In this document: positions 47,392-57,859 of the stretch, piece by piece
How positions within the stretch are numbered: position 1 is the stretch's first letter
Layout of the letters: each line of letters opens with the position of its first letter
Assembly: GCA_020744425.1 (NCBI GenBank)
Contig: JAGMUV010000030.1
Span: 186,001 to 250,000, forward strand
DNA from: Dactylonectria macrodidyma
Lineage: Eukaryota; Ascomycota; Sordariomycetes; Hypocreales; Nectriaceae
Direction of reading: 5' to 3'
Length of the DNA stretch: 64,000 nucleotides
Notes under the pieces: model-generated
The model's input: only the letters and a program-made list of their open reading frames with translations
The model's database searches: none
What the model was told of the DNA's origin: nothing
Position numbers and translations under genes: made by a program

Positions 47392-48717
47392 ATGCCCATT
47401 CTGGCAGGCGACGAGACCTTGGTGGGGCCAAGCGGCCTCGTGTCGACGCCAATGAAGCTTCGAAGCATGAAGCGGAAGCTCGAGGATACCGCGAAAGAAC
47501 CGAACAAAAGCAGTCGATATGCCACGAGAGCGACAACGAGAGCGACAACTGCTGAAGAAGAAGTCGATCATGCGATCTATCCGAGGAAGGGAAACAGCAG
47601 CAACATCAACATCAACGAGGGAAGGGTGATGCTCCAAAAGGCCTTGGAATTATTGGGCGAGTACCGCGCTGAGTTCCAAGGGTTAAGGGAAACCATTAAG
47701 GAGCAGAACGGCATCATCAGCAACCAGCAAGAGATGATTCGAGACTTAAAAGAAACAGCTAAAGAGCAGCGAAATACGACCCGAGAGATGAGTCAACAAT
47801 TGGAAGACACCAAGAAACAGATGGGCGACGAGTTGAAGCGAATTCGCAAACAACTTGAAGCTATCGCCACGAGCGCGGCAGCTACCCCGCACATCTCCTT
47901 CGCTGACGTCATGCCATCGCCACCCTCGGCCCAACCTAGCAGCATCCCGTCTGGCAATATATCGCCTTTGAGTCTCACCGATGCGTTTTGTTGCACGGTC
48001 GATACCTCGAGGGTGGAAAAGGAAGAAGCGGAGTTAGTTACAGCGGCTGCTATCAGGACTATCGTGGAGAATGAGGTGCGTGCGGAGCAGGGCCAGTCCC
48101 GCTGGCGCTGCCAGGCTGTGACCAAGGACCGGAAGAGCCCGAACCGGATCCGGATCGTGTGCAGAGATGACGCTGAACACAAAATGGTGAAACGACTGGT
48201 AGGAGCCAGGTTGGCACGAGGCGCCCGGGTGCTACGGGATGAGCTTTATCCCATTAAAGTGGATAGTGTCAATCGCATAGCAGTGCTGGACGAAGAGGGT
48301 AACATCCGTACAGGAGCCGCCGAGGCCTTTGGAAAGGAAAATGACACGCAGATCGCAAAGATAGTTTGGCTAAGCAAAAGAGACATTCCAAAAGCATACG
48401 GTTCAATGGTCGTTTACCTTACCAAAGGCTCAGACGCAAGAAGGCTCCTCTCGGAGGGTTTCTTTTATGCTGGAGGAGAATCTGGATACACTGCAGGGTT
48501 TGAACGCCGACCTCGCCCAAATCAGTGCTACAACTGCCAACAAGTCGGCCACAAAGCTTTTCAATGTAGTAAGATCCAGATCTGTGGAAAATGCGCCAAA
48601 GAAGGTCACCACCATAGCACATGCAACGAAACAATATTCAAGTGTGTGCTCTGTGGAGGTTCTCATGAGTCGTTCAGCAGAAACTGCAAGAAGCTCTACC
48701 CTTCTCCACATGAGTAG
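47392..48717 (+). CDS. LINE ORF1 nucleic-acid-binding protein (right arm), intact
   Basis: 441 residues from ATG 47392 (MPILAGDETLVG) to TAG 48717. The central region is a predicted coiled coil rich in Glu/Gln/Lys (residues about 80-160). The C-terminus has zinc knuckles CYNCQQVGHKAFQC, CGKCAKEGHHHSTC and CVLCGGSHESFSRNC. In related LINEs this protein packages the RNA. Unlike the left-arm copy, it has no premature stop. It overlaps ORF2 by 8 nt, suggesting coupled re-initiation. Confidence 0.88.
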   Translation: MPILAGDETLVGPSGLVSTPMKLRSMKRKLEDTAKEPNKSSRYATRATTRATTAEEEVDHAIYPRKGNSSNININEGRVMLQKALELLGEYRAEFQGLRETIKEQNGIISNQQEMIRDLKETAKEQRNTTREMSQQLEDTKKQMGDELKRIRKQLEAIATSAAATPHISFADVMPSPPSAQPSSIPSGNISPLSLTDAFCCTVDTSRVEKEEAELVTAAAIRTIVENEVRAEQGQSRWRCQAVTKDRKSPNRIRIVCRDDAEHKMVKRLVGARLARGARVLRDELYPIKVDSVNRIAVLDEEGNIRTGAAEAFGKENDTQIAKIVWLSKRDIPKAYGSMVVYLTKGSDARRLLSEGFFYAGGESGYTAGFERRPRPNQCYNCQQVGHKAFQCSKIQICGKCAKEGHHHSTCNETIFKCVLCGGSHESFSRNCKKLYPSPHE

Positions 48718-49480
48718 CACGCTTCGAATGATCCAACTTAACGTACGGAAACGCGGCGAAGTCCACGACAGTTTGATGAACGATAAGGACATTCAGAACG
48801 CAGCAGTGCTAGCCATCCAGGAACCACAAGCGCGGAGGATTAAGGGCCGTCTTTTGACGACTCCAATGGCACACCATAAGTGGATGAAGATGGTACCACC
48901 GACGTACAGAGAAGGCAGATGGGCGATCCGAAGCATGCTTTGGATCAGGAACGATTTGGATGCAGAGCAGGTGCCGATGGAGTCTCCAGACATAACAGCG
49001 GCACTGATACGACTCCCGGAACGCTCAATATTGGTGTTCTCTGTCTATGTTCAAGGAATTGAAGTTGAGGCGCTGAGGAAGGCATGCGACAACCTACGTA
49101 AAACTATTGAAGATACGAGGCGAGACGCAGGAAGAGTGGTGGACGTAGTGATTGCGGGCGACTTCAACCGCCACGATCAGCTCTGGGGAGGGGAGGATGT
49201 CTCGCTAGAGAGACAGGGCGAGGCAGACCAAATCATCGATCTGATGAGTGAGTTTGCTCTCAGCAGTCTGCTCCAGAGAGGCACGAAGACTTGGCAAGGC
49301 GGAGAACATGAATCAACGATCGACCTGGTCCTCGCATCCGAGGACCTAGCGACCTCAGCTGTCAAATGTGCGATACACGGTACAGAGCATGGCTCCGATC
49401 ATCGTGCCATTGAGACGGAGTTCGACATTTCGCTCCCGGTCAGAGGTCCCAACAAGCAGTCAGTTATCAATCAGTACTGA
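48710..49480 (+). pseudogene. LINE endonuclease domain (right arm), truncated by insert
   Basis: Starts with ATGAGTAG overlapping the ORF1 stop. Domain motifs are as in the left copy (GDFNRHDQLWGG, STIDLVLAS, GSDH). Only a few residues differ from the left arm, for example VPM versus VPI, all upstream of about 48998. It terminates inside the TIR insert. Confidence 0.85.
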
Positions 49481-50866
49481 TTACTGATTGATACTGATAC
49501 GTTATCAGTATCAGTAAGCCCCTAATCAATCAATCAGTAATCAGTAACGCACGTGACCAGGTTTTTCGTAGCGTCGATATTTTGTGACATTCTACGTAGT
49601 AGTTGCCTGCCACAGTGCATCAATTCAGTCCTACGTGGTGCTAAGATGTGTTAGCAGGTACATCCAGATCGCTGCGATCAGTGCGGTAAATCAGGTACTC
49701 AGCAACACAACCCATCGCCCGTGTCTGAACCCAGAATTACTTTCTACATATTCAACGGCAACCCAGTTTTTTTTTACTTTGAATCGATATCTCAAATCGA
49801 ATATTCGTGACATGAGGGACGATGAAGCGCCTGTTATCTTTCCAGGGAAACCAGCCCAGAGAAGTTAATAAGTACCAGCCCCGCCACAACAAACAGGTGA
49901 GATATGCGGTAGCCCTTATCCACTGTATAGGGTAGGTTGACTCACGTAACTGTGCTGCGCAATGCACTTGACCAGGCTTCGAAATCGATCGTATAGATCG
50001 ATTACAAGTCCTGATCGATCGATTTATATCGATCGTCACCCTCAATCGATCGATATCGATCGAGCGGCCCTCTCAGTCGATCGATATCGATCGATCAAAT
50101 CGATCAGACAGAGCCTCACGTGACGAGACAACGAAGCTGCGGAATCCTAAAAAGGAAGGTGGTGGGGCGCCTTCCTCCTTAGAAAGCACTCAACAGCAGC
50201 GTCTCTCCACCAATCGCGCCTGCCAGGGGTGCTTTGTGGGGCATGCGATGTGTAGCGATCCACACAGAGGCAGAATCCAGGGCAGCCTACCCTGCACCTC
50301 ACCGATTTATATATGGTCCACCCGATCGACGATCAAATCGATCGACTGGCAGCTCTGATCGATCGATCGAAATCGAAATCGAATCGATTAATCGAATCGA
50401 TCAAATCGATTGGTCGATCGATTTCGAAGCTTGCACTTGACATTCCAGCAAACACGCTGGTCTCTACAAAATATCCATCATACAAGTTGGAGGCATAGTG
50501 GCTGTACTTTTCCTGGCGAGAGCGCCTTGCTGGCATTGATTCCACCCTGGTTCGAGTCATATTTCCCAGTTGTCGTTTCGCCGTCGAGAAGGGACAATTC
50601 CGTTCAGGGTTCAAATCCATGATACTCCAGGAGCACTTCCCGTGGATTTAGGATCACTCAGTGACCCGTGCACGAGTGCACGGACCTCTTTACGTCACGT
50701 GTAAACCCTGAATCCAATCAACTGAGGCCTGAAGTTCAGTGGACTTGAACCCTGATTACGTCATGTCTTGGCATTTACTGATAAGCTAATCAATCAGTAT
50801 CAGTAGCATAGTAATCAATCGATCAGTTATCAGTAAAGGCCTTATCAATCAGTACTGCTTGTTGGG
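49448..50866. mobile_element. 1.4-kb TIR-bounded insert replacing the LINE RT (right arm)
   Basis: Mirror image of 43436-44854, with the same 12-bp ends. Presence of the same defect in both arms fits transfer by gene conversion or mobilisation of an RT-less LINE subfamily. Confidence 0.75.
49973..50433. mobile_element. hAT-like MITE rich in GATCGAT motifs (right arm)
   Basis: Mirror image of 43869-44329, with the same 8-bp duplication and ends. No differences seen by eye. Confidence 0.82.
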
Positions 50867-52394
50867 ATGTCTGCTCCCGGTGCCAAAGGCCAAGGAACGA
50901 CTCCTACTCAAAAATGCACCATGGAAGGAAATAAACGCCCGAATTGCCGCTGCACTAGAGACCATCCCGACAGATGGTCAGAGGCTCAGGGGTCTTACCC
51001 CAGCAACAGCAAGACAACTGTTTACAGCCATGGTGGCCCCTGTGATGGATTATGCCTCAAACGTCTGGATGCACGCATGTAAGTACAGAAGGGCCAGCCC
51101 TATCAACCGAGTCCAGAGGATTGGGGCACAAGCGATCGTGGGAACATTTCTCACGGTGGCAACAAGCGTAGCAGAAGCAGAGGCGCATATCGCCAGTGCA
51201 CAGGAGCGTTTCTGGAGGCGGGCGATCAAGATGTGGATTGACCTCCACACCCTGCCAGCAACCAACCCACTCCGCAACGCTACATCTCGTATCCGAAAGT
51301 TCAGAAGATACAATCGCTCGCCATTTCACGAGCTTGCAGTGGCACTCAATGAGATACCGATGGAGGAGTTAGAAACGGTTAATCCATTCACACTGGCACC
51401 TTGGGCAGAACGGGTACAAACTATCGTTGTCGACAAGGACGAGACAGAGACGAGGCAAGCAGATCTGGGCTGGGCAATACGGGTTGCAGTGAGCAGTTCA
51501 GCACGGAGCGGTGTAGTAGGAGTCGGCGGGGTCATTGAGATCCCTGTGTCGGTGCGGGGAGGGCCGAGACGGGAACGATTTTCCTTTACGCTTGGCATGA
51601 GAACGGAACAGAACCCGTTTTCTGCGGAGCTGGCGGCGATGGCATACGCATTGAGGCACTTACCTGACCTGAGATACCGAAGCGTGGCACTATTGACGAG
51701 CAACAAGGCTGTCGTGCTTACGATCCGAAATCCCCGCCAACAATCTGGTCAAGAGTATGTTGGATGCATATACGATTCCATCGACACGTTGAAGGTCAAT
51801 GGAAATTCGGTGACTGTCATATGGATTCCCACTAGTGCTGAACACAAGCTCCTGAAGGCTGCTAAAGAAGAGGCGCGGGATGCAACCCGAGACGGTGCCG
51901 TCCCGGTTCTGAAGTTTCCCAGAATGCGATCGACGACCCTTAACAAAGCTCGTTTGAGCCAGTGTACTAGCAAACACCTACCAGACAATGTCGGAAAGTT
52001 TTCGAAGAGAGTCGATGCTGCACTACCAGGGAAGCACACTCGACAACTATACGATAGCTTGTCATGGAGAGAAGCCAGCGTGCTGGCACAGCTCAGGACA
52101 GGCATGGCCAGATTGAATGGATACCTCTTTCGGATCACAGCATCACCATCACAACAATGCGCATGTGGACAAGCGACAGAGACGGTTGAGCATTTTCTCT
52201 TTCGATGCAGAAAATGGACGGCATACCGAACCGAAATGTTGCAGTGCACCGAGACACAAAGAGGAAATCTCTCGTTCTTCCTGGGAGGAAAATCGCCATC
52301 AGACGATGCAAAATGGACGCCAAATATGGGCGCAGTCCGCGCAACTATACGATTTGCGATAGCCACAGGTCGACTCGACAACACACGACGTTGA
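50859..52394 (+). pseudogene. LINE ORF2 C-terminal part (right arm)
   Basis: A 511-codon frame identical in translation to 41908-43443: thumb-like region, RNase H-like domain and C-terminal Cys/His motif. The polymerase core is missing. Confidence 0.85.
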
Positions 52395-52721
52395 AAACAG
52401 ATTGCGAAACCTTACCTATTCTCTCTTACTAACCTACCCTACATCAAACACCTCGTGCCATGGACAGCAGGCACCGCTTCAGCCGCCGTAGATAGGACTC
52501 TGAACACTTGAAGAATAGCCTTCAAGTTAGCTTGCCAATAATACAAACCCCACGAGATTCTGCGGAGAGACGGAAAATCGAAGAGGCAAAAGCAAAAATT
52601 GGACGCTGTAAGGGCTTCTACGAGATCATGGCAAAATTTGGGAAATGGATATGTACAATAGCAACTAGTGCCCTATTGGTTATAAGCCACCGGGCGAAAT
52701 AAATTGTGTGTGTGTGTGTGT

Positions 52722-53357
52722 AGTAAGTACAGTACAAATTCTTGATGATTGTAACAGTTATTCAGTTCAGTTAAGGCTCCAGTTTTAGTCAAATATCCAG
52801 TTTTACAAATGTCTAGTTTTAATCAAACGCCCAGTTGTCTCAGATATTCAGTTTTAGTCAAATGTCCAGTTTTGTCAGAGGTCAAAAGTGGACGTTGGGG
52901 TATCAGGAAGCTCAGCCATATCGTGGTGATAAAGTTACAGTACTAGGCGACGGTATTTTAATGTTCTCGGTCCATTTTTCAGCAAGCTCTCAGCGTGGGT
53001 ATTCTGGGAGATATATGCTAACATACACAGAAAGAGAAAACAAAGGTCAGAAAGAGTGGTCAGAGTGGATTAAGGAAGGTTAAGGAATTAAGACAAAAGG
53101 CCAAGATACTCACTGCATTATTTTTTGTTTTTGACCCTATAGCCGGTGATTTCAGAGTCGGGGGCTATATCCCTAATGGTGAAATAATTCCGGATTTTAA
53201 TCTTCTGATATTTAGCCTGGAATTCCTTCACAAAGACACCAAACTTCCTTTCTCCATCTCTTCACTCCCAGACCTCGCCGTGGTATTAAGACTCGAATGC
53301 CTTCACGAACTTCATTTATTCTTTTGCTTGCTCATCCCGTCTCATTAATGCCGCCCA
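52722..53357. other. Upstream region of the recombinase gene
   Basis: It lies between the LINE tail and the recombinase start. It begins with the outer copy of a LINE target duplication and a degenerate tandem array at 52779-52882. An 82-codon frame at 52835-53083 has no recognisable domain. If the recombinase is a Starship captain, the element's 5' edge could lie here; I see no diagnostic terminus. Confidence 0.45.
52779..52882. repeat. Six degenerate 17-18 bp direct repeats
   Basis: Consecutive units resemble CCAGTTTTAGTCAAATRT (from 52779, then CCAGTTTTACAAATGT, CTAGTTTTAATCAAACGC and so on). They lie about 480 bp upstream of the recombinase ATG. They could be recombinase-binding iterons or a plain minisatellite. 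Confidence 0.65.
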
Positions 53358-56300
53358 ATGGGGAAAGCTAAAAGCGCAGCTGACACCCTCCACCTAGGCT
53401 GCGAAAGGAGCTCAGAGAAGGAAAGCAACATCGTGAATGGAGAATTAGTCCTGAGGAAGATCCAGCCTGCAGTGGAACGGAGTTACGCCAAAAAGATGCA
53501 ACCAGAGGCATCACCAGATGACTTGAGGTCTCTGAAAGACTTCGTGAGAAAAATGGCCTACAGTATCGATGGTGAGGAAGGGATTGAGGTTCCCGGTTCG
53601 GAGACTGTACGGAAGTACTGGAACACATTCACGGCAGCTTGGCAGCGCGCCAACCCCGAGCAATCAATACCGCGTGGAATAGCACATTCTGTGACAGAGG
53701 TATTCATCTCATTCTTCGCTTCTTACTGAATTTCTTATCATATTGACTTCGATGCTAGTACATTAACGGGCCACTGGCAGAAGAGATGGGAATTCCAAAC
53801 ATAAAGAGATCTAGGAGATTTGCCACGAAAAAAGTCTTGCTGAATTATGCGAGGCAGCTTTGGGCGGCGGACTGGGTCGAATACAAGCGCCCAGGAACGC
53901 TCATCGATGACTGGGGGTTTCTATTAGGGAATGCATACTCTTCTTCTCGGATCGGGGAGCACATCGAGTCGACCTGTCGTGCGGGCACCGGGCGAGGCCG
54001 CCATTTCAAGGTAATGATATTATGTTTGATTCGGATGCTACTGTATCGACTAACTGTGGCAAGGACCTCACTTTTGTTGTATTCATCAACGGGATGGGGA
54101 TGCCGGAATTCGCCATTCAGCTCACCCGTCATACAAAAAACATGACGTCTACGCCAGACAAGAGGTAAGATTATGGTTCAATTCCAGTGAATCCGCTCTG
54201 ATTTTTACTTTCTCAGGCTACAACACGCCTTGTATGAAGGAAACGAGCCTGGACTTCTCTGCTTCAACCCGATGATCCCTTTCCTTGCCCGACTCTTAGC
54301 GTATGGAGCGTTTAGGGATCGTAGAACCATCGAAGACCTCTTGACAATTGTACCACCCGAGGATGAGATGTTGGTGCTACAGTGGAAAAATGACCTCCTT
54401 GAGACACCATTCTTCAAAAGCCAATCGACGGACAATATCGAATCTGCGGCTGCGTTCAGCCATCGGCAACGATTGCTGGGCCTACGGGCAGGATACGCGA
54501 CACCGTCAAGTCATCATGACATCAGGGCGGAGGCTCTTCACTTGATGAGTGCGTATACAGTTTCCGAAGCCTCCCTCTTGCTAACCCGTTCTCTTCAAAA
54601 GATCTATTCGAGTCCGAAGCTACACGGATGGTATATGCTGGACACACCGACCCGAATACGCCCCCAAAGCATTATTTGCCTCGGAACGGCGCAGATAGCC
54701 AGGCACCCTACCACGGCCAGAAAAGGCGTGATATAGTCCTCGACCTCTTCCGTGGATTGACCATACCTCGCAATCCAAGGTTATGGCAGTGCCTGCCTGC
54801 AAAAAAGCAATTCGAGTTTGAAAACAGCACTGAATTCATACGTATAAATAAGGAACTCGTTAAGCGACCGGGCACAAGCGACAGCAAATCGTCACAAGAG
54901 CGAATAAAACTGTACACGGAGAAACGGAAAATGTTCTCCAAAGAGCTGCGAGACTGCCAAAAACGCCAACCGGTCAAGCACGATGATGCGCTAGGATACC
55001 ACAGGGCAATATTCGACCCTACCTGGTTCATGATGCCGGAAAGAGACCGTCTGACGCAAAATCTCTTCGAGATTGATACGCTGCGAAGCCCCATAGGTCT
55101 CGCAGTGCTCCGCGACATACTGGCTCTTTATCAGAAGAACTCTAACGTGGAGTATCGGCCAGGATTGGAGCCGGACAAGTGCCCTTGCGGAAAAGGCAAT
55201 GGCAGCTCTTACGATTGGCGACACGTGAACACATGCTTCAAGGCAGCCATGGCAAAGGTATATGGCTTTGCAGAGCTGTGCCTTCTGTGTAACGAGTGGT
55301 TGCATTGCACCGAGGCCTGGGATGCCGATTGTCAACACCACATGGATCACCTGGATCGCCTCCCGGTTTGGTGCGATCCTCTCACTTCTGGCGGCCTCCT
55401 CGCCAAAGCTAGTTACTGCCCGTTCTGCCTCGGGGACAGAAACGTGCCGGTCTCAGTGCGAATGCATCAGTTCAAGATACGGTGGACGTGGCTCGACCAC
55501 ATCCAAACCCACATCAGGACACTGGAAGGTGGGCATATGCCTGTACACTGCCCAATTCTGCATCCCACTTGCCTCGGAGTGTTTGAGTCGATCCAGGAAC
55601 CGCAATTTCATCTGCAAGACGCTTTTGGTGTCGAACGGAATAGGGATTCCACGAAGATAAAGAGACCAAGACATGAGAGTGACGACATTCCGCCTCCGAA
55701 AAGGAAGAGACCGCAACGATACCGAGACGATCTTGAAGAAGACGACATAATGGCTTTGGCGAACACTCAATACACGTTCACTAATGTTACCATGGACAGC
55801 CTGAATAGAGAGAAGCAGCTGCCTCGAACATCCCCAGACCTTTCTCAGAGCTCCACCCCTTCCTGGGGCTCAAATACTATACCTGCCGATGATGAAGCAC
55901 TGTCTGGCTATAGCACTCCGTTATCATCCATCGTGTCTGAGGAAGAGATTGACCCGACCATGTTCGTAACGGAATCACGGCCAGATGACAAGCCTATGGT
56001 CTCCACAGCTACCAAGCCTCCATCGGAAGCAATTCAGGCCGTTTTCAATGACACTCAAAGTGCGTCACCCTCTTGAAACTAATATATTGGCTGATTTTGA
56101 CTGATGTTACAGGTATTCCCAACGACTCCATACAGAAAGCGGATGAGCCAAGAACATCATGCCACTTGGATATTGACGAGCAATTTCAGGGTGTACCAGA
56201 TACTCTGGCCATTGGAGGACCCGAGGCCGAAGCTGACCCAGACCCTACTGTCGCCAACAAAAACCTCATCCGTGGAGTCTCATCGCAAGGCAATGATGAA

Positions 56301-56669
56301 GTACTTTATGACACTCCTCTTGCCCTAGACCAGGAGGGTACCGAGTTTGAAACTGAGAATCTAGTCGCCAAGGGGCGCATTGGCAGGAAAGTGTGGTATA
56401 GAGTAAAGTGGAAGGGATACCCAGAAAGCGAAAATAGTTGGGTGAAGAAGAAGGATGTCGGCATGGGAGCTATAGCTGACTACGAGGCAAGGCACCCCCT
56501 GGGTCAGGGCGAATACAAATTTGAGCGGTTGGTATCGAAGCGGGAGTTAGATGGAATCACGGTGTATGAGGCAAAGTGGAAAGGGCAAGTACATACTGAA
56601 AATGCTTGGGTGGGCAAGGGGGATGTTAGTGCCAAGGTCGTCGCAGCATTCGAGGCTGAACTCTCGTGA
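53358..56669 (+). CDS. DUF3435 tyrosine recombinase with tandem chromodomains
   Basis: Six exons: 53358-53699, 53759-54010, 54064-54164, 54217-54548, 54602-56059, 56113-56669; 1,013 residues; introns 52-59 bp, all in phase. Residues 60-370 match the DUF3435 family, to which Starship captain recombinases belong. A complete tyrosine-recombinase set is visible: R178 (SSSRIGE), K223, H332-D-I-R335, H357 (AGHTDP) and Y367 (KHYLP). Such enzymes cut and join DNA through the tyrosine. Residues about 535-666 hold paired Cys/His motifs (CPCG, CLLC, CPFC, HIQTH, HCP...HPTC), zinc-finger-like. The end carries two chromodomains (about 906-957 and 957-1010; WYRVKWKGYPESENSWVKKK). Chromodomain fusion suggests targeting to methylated chromatin. 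No frame damage is seen. Whether this is a captain or a stand-alone DUF3435 gene is open. Confidence 0.82.
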
Positions 56670-57859
56670 TACATCTAATTCTAGACTTGGGCCTTATCTT
56701 ATAGAATTTCCTATATCTGCTGCTATTAGGTTTCAGACGCAGAGTGAACGCCTCCGACATATTAAGGGCCTTAAGCTCGACCGGGAGGACGCGCAACTTA
56801 CACACCTCTCCTTTCTGGATGGTCCCAATAACAGGGCGAAGGTCTTAGTACCTAGACCTAGGAGATACTCCGTGTCCTCCTCGCCAAGATAAAAAAGCCA
56901 GAGCGCCTGCACGGTGCTAATAGAGGCAACGAGAATTCCGCTGGCAATTAGCGAGCGCCTTAAGTTTAAAGATGAAAATCTAAGTCTTTCTGAATTTAAA
57001 AAAATAGTCGTGGCCTTTATTCTTGTTCTTTAGAGCGCCACAAGGTAAGGGGAGTAGAATATGTGTATAAAGACAGCTTTTTGGACCATTTATTAACGAA
57101 GCACTAAGGCTCCGTTGCAATGGTACTTGGAATAGTCTAATGACATAGCAGCAAATCTAATACATTTTGAAAACTTATCGACCAGCCGTACTGTAACAGC
57201 CACAAAATTTTCAGCCCCTACAACCCTCTGAAAACAAATTTAAAACCAAATAAGAGAAGAGCATTATAGAGTATGTTAGTATGACTGAATATTGATAATA
57301 GCGAGCCAACGGAGGATGTAGAGGATAGCAATATTCTGGCTTATTCTTTCCGAATTAGATATTGCGCGGGCCTTAAGATTGGAAAATTTGCAGTGAGATG
57401 AAAACTTACTTCCACCCGGGCTATGCTAGTTTACCACCTCTAGATTCACAAGTGTCATAATAATAACTCTCCCTGAGATACAGCCAATTACAACAGTAGA
57501 TCCAGACACCTTTGCACAAATAGGGCGAAACTACAAACCACATATCGATACTGGATTCAACTGCCTCATAGGGATATTTCACGTATTGATCGATACTTTT
57601 CTTACGAATTTTGATTGAAGGCTACCATTCGGTTCCAGTCTGAGCAGTAACCGACTGCTTCGCAAGTCCGTTTACTAAGGGACCGACTACTAAGTTGAAG
57701 AGTGGCAGTTTTCGCAACACCAAATCTCGACCCCTGAGCTACCTTCGGCAACATTACAACTCAACGGGGTTTCGCTTCACGTCGGTTCTCTAAGGGATTC
57801 ACCGACTAGTAAGTTTATGTCCCAGACGATACCCATGGTCATCTCAACCATCGTCATCC
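56670..57859. other. Intergenic region
   Basis: 3' flank of two converging genes. At 56690-56892 a plus-strand frame reads protein-like (FPISAAIRFQTQSERLRHI) but has no start, no partner exon and no recognised domain; it may be a gene scrap. The rest is AT-leaning with nothing I can name. Confidence 0.5.

Larger units (their letters stand above)
41579..52721. repeat. Large inverted repeat of two head-to-head LINEs
   Basis: Positions in the two arms add to 94302 over nearly the whole length (e.g. 41908/52394 and 43443/50859), so the arms are colinear without net indels except near the centre at 47151. The outer 3.7 kb of each arm appear identical: translated frames on both strands match. From about 45300 (left) and 49000 (right) inward the arms differ at perhaps a tenth of residues. 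The centre is a 184-bp MITE. Both arms end in dinucleotide tails, (AC)9 at 41579 and (TG)n at 52721. Confidence 0.95.
47258..52721 (+). mobile_element. Right LINE copy (Tad/I-like), RT-less
   Basis: Mirror copy of the left LINE with an intact ORF1, an overlapping ORF2 start, the same RT-replacing insert and a (TG)n tail. It is not autonomous, because reverse transcriptase is missing. Confidence 0.87.

Noticed and set aside
41579..52721. Assembly artefact as the cause of the inverted repeat
   Set aside because: The inner parts of the arms differ and the two outer flanks are distinct with specific target duplications, which a mirrored assembly error would not create; long-read confirmation would still be sensible.
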